From Caldisericaceae bacterium (lineage in GTDB: Bacteria > Caldisericota > Caldisericia > Caldisericales > Caldisericaceae), in NCBI GenBank assembly GCA_026987225.1, contig JALSNB010000223.1, positions 1 to 9,405 on the forward strand: 9,405 bases of DNA, read 5' to 3'. Position numbers and translations under genes: made by a program. The notes below the pieces were generated by a model. That model did not search any database and was not told the DNA's origin. It was given only the letters and a program-made list of their open reading frames with translations. Shown piece by piece: positions 1-6,026 of this stretch. The first letter of the stretch is position 1. Every line of letters starts with the position of its first letter.

Positions 1-468
1 AAACGGGATTCTTACGTCGTTGCATGCAACAATCGCCGTTTTTGCCCCTATGGATTTTGCGAACGTCAACGCACCGATTACGTAAGGCGTCCTTCCGCTT
101 GCACTTATTCCTATTGCCATATCTTTTCTCGAAAACCCTTCTTTTCTCAAGTCGGAGCCGCCGCTTTCCGCAGAATCCTCAGCCTGTTCTCTTGCCTCGA
201 AAACAGCGTCTTTTCCACCCGCGATTACCGGTACGAATAATCCTTTCTCGTTGAACGTGGGCGGTATTTCGGAAGCGTCAAGCACTCCCACTCTTCCGCT
301 TGTCCCGGCACCGACATAAAATATCCTTCCGCCGCTGTTTATCGTGTCTATCACGGCTTCCGTGAGTTTTGTTATCTCTTTTTCCACTTTTTTTACTGCA
401 TCGAAAGCCTTTCTTTCGCTTTCGATCATTTCTCTTACGATTTCTTCGGTTTCTTTTTTATTCAGCAT
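1..468 (-). CDS. murQ: N-acetylmuramic acid 6-phosphate etherase (MurQ), N-terminal half, cut by the window edge
   Basis: MurQ is a cytoplasmic lyase that cleaves the D-lactyl ether of MurNAc-6-phosphate to give GlcNAc-6-phosphate and D-lactate, in cell-wall sugar salvage. The visible 156 codons are an open frame reading off the left end; family members are about 300 residues, so roughly the second half is missing. They hold the SIS-domain sugar-phosphate signature GRIFYVGAGTSGRVGVLDAS (about residues 47-66), followed by E67-I-P-P-T, and later AEDS at 96-99. These are the two regions where the family carries its catalytic glutamates. ISASGRTPYVIGAL follows further on, another MurQ hallmark. 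The ATG at 468 is preceded by GGAGGAG four bases upstream and overlaps the end of the kinase gene by 11 bp, so the two are probably translationally coupled. The family call is very secure; whether the gene is complete cannot be seen. Confidence 0.95.
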   Translation of the reverse strand, partial: MLNKKETEEIVREMIESERKAFDAVKKVEKEITKLTEAVIDTINSGGRIFYVGAGTSGRVGVLDASEIPPTFNEKGLFVPVIAGGKDAVFEAREQAEDSAESGGSDLRKEGFSRKDMAIGISASGRTPYVIGALTFAKSIGAKTAIVACNDVRIPF

Positions 469-1312
469 TTTTCTCCTCCGCAAGTTTTATTGCCGCAATT
501 TCCATCGGATAATTTGCTTCTTGTATTTTATATTCGAATGTTTTGCCGAAACGGTTAAAAAAAACGTTGCTAAAATATTCTGAATGTGAAAAAACGCCCC
601 CTGAAACCGACACCGGCACTTTGTTTCTAAAATTCAATACTTTTGCTGCTGTTATCGCATCTTCCGCAAGCATTTCGGCTCCGTGCTTTATGATTTCGTC
701 CGAGCCCGCATTTTCGATTGCGAATCTGCCGAATTTTGACAGTTCGAATTGCGGGTTTTCTCCGTAAACTTTTTCGATGATTGCATGCACGTTATCTTTT
801 AAAAAGTATTTCTCTGCGAGATTTGCATATGTGCCTTTTTCGCCTTTTTGCATTTCGTAAAGCGCATTTTTTAAAAATTCTTTTCCTATCCAAAAACCGC
901 TACCTTCGTCGCCTAAAATGTAGCCGAGCCCGCCTATTACTGTTTCTTTCACTCCGTTTTTTCCGTAAACAACGGAACCTGTTCCGGAAAGCGCAAGGAT
1001 GCCGTTTCCGTGCCCGAATGCGGCAAAATATGCAACGGATACGTCAGGAAAAATAAAAACGTTTTTGGAAAAACGGGAAAGTATATTTTTAAATAAGTTT
1101 TTTGTAAGTTCTTCCATTCCGCCAGCAGCCGCACATCCTATGATTTCCACGTTTTCGGTTGCCAACTTGGATATTTCTTCTTTGATTTCTTCAAGCACGA
1201 ATCTGTTGGAGTTAATATTTGCCGGGTATTCCTTTGAATGGAACAGTGTCCTGTCGCCTTTTACAATTGCGATGCGAATCGTGCTTCCCCCTATGTCCAT
1301 GCCTATCTTCAT
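458..1312 (-). CDS. BadF/NagK-family amino-sugar kinase, probably MurNAc/GlcNAc kinase (MurK-like)
   Basis: This is a 284-residue ATP-dependent sugar kinase of the ASKHA fold, BadF/BadG/NagK branch. Visible motifs are phosphate-1 DIGGST at 6-11, a likely catalytic Asp at D90 (FPDVSVAYFAA), the phosphate-2 loop SGTGSVVYG at 109-117, GGLGYILGDEGSGFWIG at 127-143, and the adenosine-binding SGG at 237-239. The family phosphorylates the 6-hydroxyl of N-acetylglucosamine or relatives. Because it overlaps murQ, the likeliest substrate is N-acetylmuramic acid (and GlcNAc), as established for MurK of Clostridium acetobutylicum, which also accompanies murQ. That substrate assignment is inferred from context. 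The start ATG lies one base after the gntR stop, with AGAGGAA inside the gntR end serving as ribosome-binding site. Plain N-acetylglucosamine or glucosamine kinase activity remains possible. Confidence 0.88.
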   Translation of the reverse strand: MKIGMDIGGSTIRIAIVKGDRTLFHSKEYPANINSNRFVLEEIKEEISKLATENVEIIGCAAAGGMEELTKNLFKNILSRFSKNVFIFPDVSVAYFAAFGHGNGILALSGTGSVVYGKNGVKETVIGGLGYILGDEGSGFWIGKEFLKNALYEMQKGEKGTYANLAEKYFLKDNVHAIIEKVYGENPQFELSKFGRFAIENAGSDEIIKHGAEMLAEDAITAAKVLNFRNKVPVSVSGGVFSHSEYFSNVFFNRFGKTFEYKIQEANYPMEIAAIKLAEEKNAE

Positions 1313-1313
1313 A

Positions 1314-2054
1314 CTAATTCCTCTTTAAATTCAGCGTAATCCTGTAAACGTCGCTTCTGTAAACGGATTTTACGAATTCTATGATTTCGCCGTTTTTCAA
1401 ATACGTCTTCCTCTTTATTCTGAGCAGGGGCAAATTGCTTTTTATATTGAGCAGTTCGATTTCGTCTTTCCTCGGGAGGGTTGCTTCTATTGATTCAACC
1501 GCATAGAACGGTTCCACTCCGAATTTTGTTTTCAGCGTTTCGTAAAGTGACATGTTTTCGGAAAATCCGTCCATAAGGTGCGGAAACCGATTGTATGGCA
1601 AATATGCGTCTTCGATTGCGAGAGGTTTTCGGTTGGCAAGTCTCAGCCTTTTCAGTCTGTAAACTTTGTCAGTATTCAGCACTTTTTTGATCTCTTCGTC
1701 TGAGTTTATGACATCTTTTATGAGGATTTTCGCTCCCGGCTTTGCATTTTTTTTGCGCATCTCTTCCGAAAAGCCGAAGAGCCTTTCCGTCGGATAGTTG
1801 AATATTCTCTGCGATACGAATGTCCCTTTCCCGTGTTCAACGTAAAGTATTCCTTCGTCTATCAAGTCGGAAATTGCTTTTCTCACCGTGTTTCTGCTTA
1901 CGTTAAACTGTTCGGTCAGCGCATTTTCGGACGGAATTTTAGCTCCGTTTTTCCACTCCCCGCTCTTTATTTTCTCTTTAATCAGGCTCTCAACCTGAAA
2001 GTAGAGAGGCAATGCACTGTTTTTATCAATTTTTATCTCTTCTTGTGCAGACAT
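1314..2054 (-). CDS. GntR-family (HutC subfamily) transcriptional regulator of the amino-sugar operon
   Basis: This is a 246-residue regulator. A winged helix-turn-helix spans about residues 10-80 (LPLYFQVESLIKEKI, then GAKIPSENALTEQFNVSRNT and VRKAISDLIDEGILYVEHGKGTFV). A UTRA effector-binding domain covers about 90-240 (EDAYLPYNRFPHL, SLYETL, then IEATLPRKDEIELLNI and PLLRIKRKTYLKNG). This is the architecture of NagR/YvoA and HutC, which release DNA on binding a small ligand, often a sugar phosphate. It heads the kinase-murQ operon, so autoregulation by an amino-sugar phosphate is the natural inference. I chose the ATG at 2054 because AAGGAGG sits five bases upstream. The in-frame ATG at 2105 would lie upstream of the -35 box and outside the likely transcript. 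Whether it also touches the divergent cas promoter is an open question. Confidence 0.9.
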   Translation of the reverse strand: MSAQEEIKIDKNSALPLYFQVESLIKEKIKSGEWKNGAKIPSENALTEQFNVSRNTVRKAISDLIDEGILYVEHGKGTFVSQRIFNYPTERLFGFSEEMRKKNAKPGAKILIKDVINSDEEIKKVLNTDKVYRLKRLRLANRKPLAIEDAYLPYNRFPHLMDGFSENMSLYETLKTKFGVEPFYAVESIEATLPRKDEIELLNIKSNLPLLRIKRKTYLKNGEIIEFVKSVYRSDVYRITLNLKRN

Positions 2055-2059
2055 ACCAA

Positions 2060-2066
2060 CCTCCTT
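2060..2066 (-). promoter_or_regulatory. Ribosome-binding site of the gntR-family gene
   Basis: AAGGAGG on the minus strand with a five-base spacer (TTGGT) to the ATG at 2054. It decides the start of the regulator against a longer in-frame reading that would begin upstream of the promoter. Confidence 0.85.
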
Positions 2067-2073
2067 ACATCCC

Positions 2074-2101
2074 ATTATAGGAACCTCACGTTTTTTGTCA
2101 A
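2074..2101 (-). promoter_or_regulatory. Sigma-70-type promoter of the gntR-kinase-murQ operon
   Basis: On the minus strand a perfect -35 TTGACA (2101-2096) is followed after 16 bp by a perfect -10 TATAAT (2079-2074). The start of transcription should fall near 2067, leaving a leader of only about 13 bases that contains little more than the Shine-Dalgarno site. This matches both consensus hexamers and is the strongest promoter-like sequence noticed in the window. Such a strong promoter in front of a catabolic operon with its own regulator suggests control by repression. Confidence 0.85.
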
Positions 2102-2126
2102 GCACTTTTGGAAGTGAAAACTTGAC
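2097..2126. repeat. Nested inverted repeats between the divergent promoters; candidate operator
   Basis: An outer pair GTCAAG (2097-2102) / CTTGAC (2121-2126) encloses CACTT (2103-2107) TTGG AAGTG (2112-2116). An overlapping third dyad is AAGT (2112-2115) GAAA ACTT (2120-2123). The outer pair coincides with the two opposed -35 boxes and may be only a by-product of divergent promoters. The inner dyads are not explained that way. The third contains GT-N4-AC, the half-site spacing of HutC-type operators (GTMTAKAC), but lacks the central TA, so a match to the GntR protein is only suggestive. Confidence 0.4.
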
Positions 2127-2149
2127 TTAAAATTTTTTAGTGTTATTTT
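2122..2149 (+). promoter_or_regulatory. Candidate promoter of the cas operon
   Basis: TTGACT (2122-2127, five of six consensus bases) is followed after 16 bp by TATTTT (2144-2149, four of six). Transcription would start near 2156, about 24 bases before cas6. It is clearly weaker than the opposing gntR promoter. The placement fits, but the -10 assignment lies in a T-rich stretch where other hexamers could be picked. Confidence 0.4.
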
Positions 2150-2154
2150 TTAGT
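2132..2154 (+). repeat. Two direct copies of ATTTTTTAGT just upstream of cas6
   Basis: ATTTTTTAGT occurs at 2132-2141 and again at 2145-2154, identical over ten bases with a 13-bp period. Both copies sit in or beside the candidate core promoter of the cas operon. The sequence is low in complexity, so chance is possible; a binding site or slippage duplication are alternatives. Confidence 0.5.
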
Positions 2155-2179
2155 AAAGACTCTTGCGAGGAGGAATGCG

Positions 2180-3034
2180 ATGAGAATAAAAATAAAGTAT
2201 GCTTCGAAAGGCGCGGGGATACTTCTTCCGCTTCACTACAACAGTACTGTTCAAGGGCTTATTTATAAGACGTTTTCCGAGGAAATTTCGAATTTTCTTC
2301 ACAACGAGGGGTATCGGTTCGAAAAGAGAAGTTTTAAACTTTTTACGTTTTCGAGAATCTTGAACAGAGGGATGAAACTATTCGGCGAGCGTCTCTCTTC
2401 CGCGAAAAGAACGCTGAACTTTCCCGATACGTTTACGTTCGGCACAAGAAACAAGGAGCACGATGAAGAGGCGTTGTTTTTTAAGGGCGGTATAGAGTTT
2501 TACTTTTCGTCGCCAAAAAACAAGTTAATAGAAGACATGGCAAACAGGGCGATTATGAATCCCGAAGCGTCCGTTTTCGGACAGGAACTGTTCGTTTCGT
2601 CGGTTGAAGTTTTGAAAACTCCGCAATTTGACGGTGAAGTTAGCATAAAGATGCTTTCTCCGGTTACAGTTTACAGCACGATACTTTCTCAAAGCGGAAA
2701 ACAGCTTACCTATTATTATTCTCCGTATGAAGACGAATTTTCCAAACTCATATCGGGCAATGCAAAAAAGAAACATTTTTTATTAACGGGCGAGGAAAGC
2801 GTCGGAAACCTTGCTTTAACACCTCTGTATTTTAGCGAAAAACGAAACAGAGTGATTGCATATTTCAAAAATACACGCATTGAAGCGTGGACGGGTGTTT
2901 TCAAGTTGAAAGGCGACATATCGCTGATAAAAACGGTATATGAAACGGGTATAGGTGGCAAAAATTCCGCAGGCTTCGGCATGTTTTCGCTGTACGCAAA
3001 AAAGAATCCGGAAAATCCTCATAAATCTCCTTGA
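2180..3034 (+). CDS. cas6: CRISPR RNA endoribonuclease Cas6 (type I-B)
   Basis: Cas6 is the metal-independent ribonuclease that cuts the CRISPR precursor transcript within each repeat and usually stays bound to the crRNA 3' handle. The 284-residue product starts with the ferredoxin-like strand, then LPLHYNSTVQGLIYKTF. Tyr29 (LIY), His41 (FLHNEGY) and Lys53 (FKLFTFS) line up by eye with the Tyr31-His46-Lys52 catalytic set of Pyrococcus furiosus Cas6. The glycine-rich signature loop GIGGKNSAGFGMF stands near the C-terminus, as expected. AGGAGG lies six bases before the ATG at 2180. It is the first gene of the cas operon, diverging from the gntR gene. An 88-bp gap, the longest within the operon, separates it from cas8b. 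No defect is visible. Confidence 0.95.
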   Translation: MRIKIKYASKGAGILLPLHYNSTVQGLIYKTFSEEISNFLHNEGYRFEKRSFKLFTFSRILNRGMKLFGERLSSAKRTLNFPDTFTFGTRNKEHDEEALFFKGGIEFYFSSPKNKLIEDMANRAIMNPEASVFGQELFVSSVEVLKTPQFDGEVSIKMLSPVTVYSTILSQSGKQLTYYYSPYEDEFSKLISGNAKKKHFLLTGEESVGNLALTPLYFSEKRNRVIAYFKNTRIEAWTGVFKLKGDISLIKTVYETGIGGKNSAGFGMFSLYAKKNPENPHKSP

Positions 3035-3053
3035 TTTTTTTCCGAAAAGTGCT

Positions 3054-3113
3054 ATGCATAATACAGAGGGGATAGGTAATTTAGCGGAAATGCAAGGAAA
3101 ATTACTAAAATAG
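3054..3113 (+). other. Possible 19-residue leader ORF before cas8b
   Basis: In the cas6-cas8b gap an ATG at 3054 opens a frame of 19 codons (MHNTEGIGNLAEMQGKLLK) ending at a TAG (3111-3113) that overlaps the first bases of the cas8b Shine-Dalgarno site at 3112-3117. No good ribosome-binding site precedes it. A ribosome stopping there would sit on the cas8b start region, so it could couple or attenuate cas8b translation. It could equally be chance or a relic. No homologue is recognised. Confidence 0.25.
3075..3106 (+). promoter_or_regulatory. Inverted repeat upstream of the cas8b ribosome-binding site
   Basis: GTAATTT (3076-3082) pairs perfectly with AAATTAC (3099-3105), extended by a G-U pair (3075/3106), around a 16-base loop. 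It lies five bases before AGGAGG of cas8b (3112-3117). The stem is mostly A-T and followed by AAAATAGG rather than a T run, so it is not a rho-independent terminator. An RNA-processing or translation-control hairpin is possible but weakly supported. Confidence 0.3.
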
Positions 3114-3122
3114 GAGGCAGAC

Positions 3123-5024
3123 GTGATCGAAGCGATTAAGGATATCGGGGAAATTATAGAAAAGAGGGGTGGTGATTTCATCGAGTCGCTCGTAAAAGAC
3201 ATAAAGGTAAAGGAAGGCAAAGATCATTACGTCATTCGAATCAATTTTGACACTAAAAATAACGAAGTGAAACTAACGGAAGAAACTTTTTCCAAAAATT
3301 CTCCGAATAAATATCTTTATGTAGGAAACCCGCCTGCAAATTCGCCGAGGGACAGAGTCAGTGTGACAGGGCAGAATGCCCAGTATTTGTTTACTTCAAC
3401 GTTTCCGACATTGCTCCGCAATATAAACGGCGGGAAATTAAAAGATAAACTCGAAATCGTAGTTTCACGATTTTTTAGAGACGTAGGCAACGGTAAAAAG
3501 TTTTTTGATTTCGTAAATTCGGGGTTTTGTCCGGATTTTCCGAAAGAACTTTACGGCAAATACAGTAAAGAACAGGAAAAGAAGTTCAAGAAGGCTGCTC
3601 TTGAATGCCTCTTTAAGAAGATAAAAGAGGAAAGAGGCATAAATAAAAACGAAATCGCACTTTTCACCGTATTTGTAAACGGAGAGCCCGTTTCAAGCGA
3701 TCCTGAATACAAAAGATACGTTGCAAGCAGTTTTCTTGACGAAAGATTCGAAAGTGCGCAAAAAGGAACCTGTTATGTTTGCGGCAAAAGCGATGTGCCG
3801 GTGACGGATGATACGACCCAACTGAAATTCAAATATTACATAACCGATAAGGTAAATTTTGCATCCGGGCTTAACAAAAAGAACTTTTATAAAAACTTTT
3901 CGATCTGCAAAGATTGTTACAGAAAACTCCTTGAAGGTGAAATGTTTGTTAAAAATAACCTCAGGTTTAACCTTTACGGAATGACGGTGTACATCATACC
4001 CAAGTTTATTTACAAAAGCAATTTTTCTTATCCGGATATTTCCGAATGGGCAAAAAATATCGATTTGTTCGTTTCCAGCGCAAATGCACTTGACAACTAT
4101 ATAAAATTCAAGGAAGCGATAAAGGAAGACATGCTTTTCGAGGAGAGTAAAAACAATTTGATGCTTAACCTGCTATTAGCCAAAGATGACGGGAAATCCT
4201 TAAAGATATACGGTTTGATAAAAGATGTCCCGCCCTCTCGAATCGACGAGATTGTCGAAAAACAAAACGAGCTTGATACGTTTGCACGAAATCTGCTTTC
4301 GGATGATAACACATGGCGACTGGGGTTTATGTCTTTCTTGTTTCTCTTTCCGATTCGCAAAAAAAGGGATTCGTTTGACAAATCCCTTATGAAAACGTAT
4401 GTTGACATTTTGGAAGGGAACAAGATTTCTTACGATTATTTGATAGAAAGGTTTACGGAACTTGCAAGGGTATTGGTTTACGAGCAGTCCGATCAATACT
4501 TTGCAAACGGCAATGCAAATCAACTTCATAAAACCGTGTTAAAGCAAAATCTGCTTTTAAAATATTTTGAAGAATTAAAACTTTTACGAAAAGGAGGCGT
4601 TATGGATTTTAAAGGGCTCAAGGTTGACAGTGAAATTGCCGATTTTATGAAAAACATGGGGTACGACGAGCAGAAGGCGGCGATGTTCCTTATCGGTTAT
4701 CTTGTCGGTATCGTAGGCACGGCCCAATGGAAAGCGGGTATCGATAAAAAGCCGATTCTGAACAAGATCACTTATCAGGGAATGGGTATAAAAAGGATAG
4801 TTCCTTTTGTAAACGAATTATTTGAAAAATTAGTGCAATACAAAGAACTTCCCCGTTCGGAAGTTGTTTTTGCAAGCGCCAAGTCTTTGCTTGACAAAAA
4901 CATCGATAACTGGCGGCTTTCCGATAAAGAGAACGTTTTTTATATTCTTTCCGGGTATGCATTTTCGACGTTAAAATCAATGACTTCAAAGAATAAAAAC
5001 AATAAGGAGGAAAGCAATGAGTGA
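3123..5024 (+). CDS. cas8b: Type I-B Cascade large subunit Cas8b (TM1802/Csh1-like)
   Basis: Cas8b is the large subunit of the type I-B surveillance complex, placed at the crRNA 5' end, where it recognises the PAM and helps recruit Cas3. The 633-residue product has a four-cysteine zinc-binding site, C217-Y-V-C220 and C262-K-D-C265, typical of the TM1802/Csh1 branch. Its C-terminal helical part is also characteristic (AAMFLIGYLVGIVGTAQ, then KPILNKITYQGMGIKRI). The start is GTG at 3123, set by AGGAGG five bases upstream. The gene lies between cas6 and cas7 and overlaps cas7 by 8 bp. An internal, in-frame, well-marked start at codon 494 probably yields the separate small subunit. Large subunits diverge quickly, so the subtype rests on the neighbours and the zinc site as much as on overall similarity. 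Confidence 0.9.
   Translation: MIEAIKDIGEIIEKRGGDFIESLVKDIKVKEGKDHYVIRINFDTKNNEVKLTEETFSKNSPNKYLYVGNPPANSPRDRVSVTGQNAQYLFTSTFPTLLRNINGGKLKDKLEIVVSRFFRDVGNGKKFFDFVNSGFCPDFPKELYGKYSKEQEKKFKKAALECLFKKIKEERGINKNEIALFTVFVNGEPVSSDPEYKRYVASSFLDERFESAQKGTCYVCGKSDVPVTDDTTQLKFKYYITDKVNFASGLNKKNFYKNFSICKDCYRKLLEGEMFVKNNLRFNLYGMTVYIIPKFIYKSNFSYPDISEWAKNIDLFVSSANALDNYIKFKEAIKEDMLFEESKNNLMLNLLLAKDDGKSLKIYGLIKDVPPSRIDEIVEKQNELDTFARNLLSDDNTWRLGFMSFLFLFPIRKKRDSFDKSLMKTYVDILEGNKISYDYLIERFTELARVLVYEQSDQYFANGNANQLHKTVLKQNLLLKYFEELKLLRKGGVMDFKGLKVDSEIADFMKNMGYDEQKAAMFLIGYLVGIVGTAQWKAGIDKKPILNKITYQGMGIKRIVPFVNELFEKLVQYKELPRSEVVFASAKSLLDKNIDNWRLSDKENVFYILSGYAFSTLKSMTSKNKNNKEESNE
4592..4597 (+). promoter_or_regulatory. 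Internal ribosome-binding site within cas8b
   Basis: A perfect AGGAGG, in the context AAAAGGAGG, lies four bases before an ATG (4602) that is in frame with cas8b. It is as strong as the sites in front of cas6, cas8b and cas7, though its spacer is a little shorter. In the protein it encodes only the unremarkable residues K-G-G before V-M. Confidence 0.7.
4602..5024 (+). CDS. cas11b: Cascade small subunit Cas11b, made from an internal start in cas8b
   Basis: Type I-B systems lack a separate cas11 gene; the small subunit is known to be produced by internal translation of the 3' end of cas8b. Here the ATG at 4602 is codon 494 of cas8b and follows AGGAGG at four bases. It gives a 140-residue, apparently mostly helical protein beginning MDFKGLKVDSEIADFM. 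That size fits Cas11, which lines the belly of Cascade and stabilises the unwound target strand in several copies. It shares its stop with cas8b and overlaps cas7 by 8 bp. The start codon and Shine-Dalgarno site are seen directly. Production of the separate protein is inferred from the family precedent and the site strength. Confidence 0.75.
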   Translation: MDFKGLKVDSEIADFMKNMGYDEQKAAMFLIGYLVGIVGTAQWKAGIDKKPILNKITYQGMGIKRIVPFVNELFEKLVQYKELPRSEVVFASAKSLLDKNIDNWRLSDKENVFYILSGYAFSTLKSMTSKNKNNKEESNE

Positions 5025-6015
5025 AAAAATCTATGACAAAAATTCGGAGATTTTGTATCTCTACGATTGCAAACTTTGCAATCCGAACGGTGATCCGGAC
5101 GATGAAAATAAACCGCGTATGGATTATGAAACAGGAAGAAATTTGGTGAGCGATGTCAGACTGAAGAGGTATATCAGGGATTACTTACAATTAATAGGAG
5201 AAACGATTTTTGTATTCAATCCAGATGGATTTTTGGATAACGCGAAAACAAGAATGGCAACGATTTTAGGAATAAAGAACGATAAGAAAATATCAATTGA
5301 TGAGGTTAAAGCTAAAGAATTGTTAGGTAAAACTATTGATATACGCTTATTCGGGGCTGTTATACCGGATGTGACTGTTAAAAAAGGTAAAAAGAAAATA
5401 AATTTGACTTTTACCGGCCCTGTTCAATTTAATTGGGGATATTCTTTAAATGAAATTTCTATTTTAGAATCGAATTCTATCACTTCTCATTTCCAAACTG
5501 GAAAACAAAGTGAAGAAGAAAAAGGAATGGAAAAATCAGCTGGCGCGATAGGCAAAGATTATCGTTTGTATTATTCCCTTATTGCGTTTTACGGAATTGT
5601 TAGCGGGACAAGAGCCGAAAAAACGCTTTTCTCTTACAAAGATATAAAACTTCTTGACGAATCTCTTGTAAAGGCAATTCCACTTACTGCAACGACGAGA
5701 AGCAAAAACAATCAAATGCCTCGCCTCATACTGCGCGTAGAGTATAAAGACAAAGAAACTTTCCTTGGCGATTTGAGGCGTTTTGTAAAGCTCGAGCCGA
5801 AAGAAGGCGTAAAAGAAGATGCGATAAGAGATATAACGGATTTTGTACTAAATACGGATGCTCTTGTAGACCTGCTTGCTAAAAATAAAGATTCGATTGA
5901 AAAGATTTATCTGTATCAGGATTCGAATCTGTCTGTTAAGGGCGGAGGAAACTTAAAAGAAAAATTAACCGCTGTGGTAAAAGACAAAATAGAGAGCATC
6001 GAAGTCGCTTCCTAA
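5017..6015 (+). CDS. cas7: Cascade backbone protein Cas7 (Csh2-type, subtype I-B)
   Basis: Cas7 polymerises along the crRNA spacer to form the backbone of Cascade. The 332-residue product shows the Csh2 N-terminal signature CNPNGDPDDENKPRMD (about 21-36) and TGRNLVSDVRLKRYIRDY. Further on come DIRLFGAVIPDVTVK, the family core FTGPVQFNWGYSLN, IGKDYRLYYSLIAFYGIVSG, and TATTRSKNNQMPRLILRVEY. The length is normal. AAGGAGG lies six bases before the ATG at 5017, inside the end of cas8b, with an 8-bp overlap. The middle of the gene, about 5180-5560, is visibly more AT-rich and poorer in CpG than both ends and the flanking cas genes (15 G+C in the 60 bases 5281-5340). This may mark recombination with another cas7 allele, though the reading frame is intact. 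Confidence 0.95.
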   Translation: MSEKIYDKNSEILYLYDCKLCNPNGDPDDENKPRMDYETGRNLVSDVRLKRYIRDYLQLIGETIFVFNPDGFLDNAKTRMATILGIKNDKKISIDEVKAKELLGKTIDIRLFGAVIPDVTVKKGKKKINLTFTGPVQFNWGYSLNEISILESNSITSHFQTGKQSEEEKGMEKSAGAIGKDYRLYYSLIAFYGIVSGTRAEKTLFSYKDIKLLDESLVKAIPLTATTRSKNNQMPRLILRVEYKDKETFLGDLRRFVKLEPKEGVKEDAIRDITDFVLNTDALVDLLAKNKDSIEKIYLYQDSNLSVKGGGNLKEKLTAVVKDKIESIEVAS

Positions 6016-6026
6016 CGGAGCGTCGT

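Noticed and set aside
2054..2105. A longer GntR protein starting at the ATG at 2105.
   Set aside because: That start lies upstream of the -35 box of the perfect promoter at 2074-2101 and has no Shine-Dalgarno site; the ATG at 2054 has AAGGAGG at ideal distance.
3008..3044. CGGAAAA at the end of cas6 pairs with TTTTCCG after its stop, near a T run, suggesting a terminator.
   Set aside because: The stem is only seven A-T-rich pairs with a loop of about 22 bases, and the T run forms part of the stem region rather than following it. The downstream genes clearly continue the operon.
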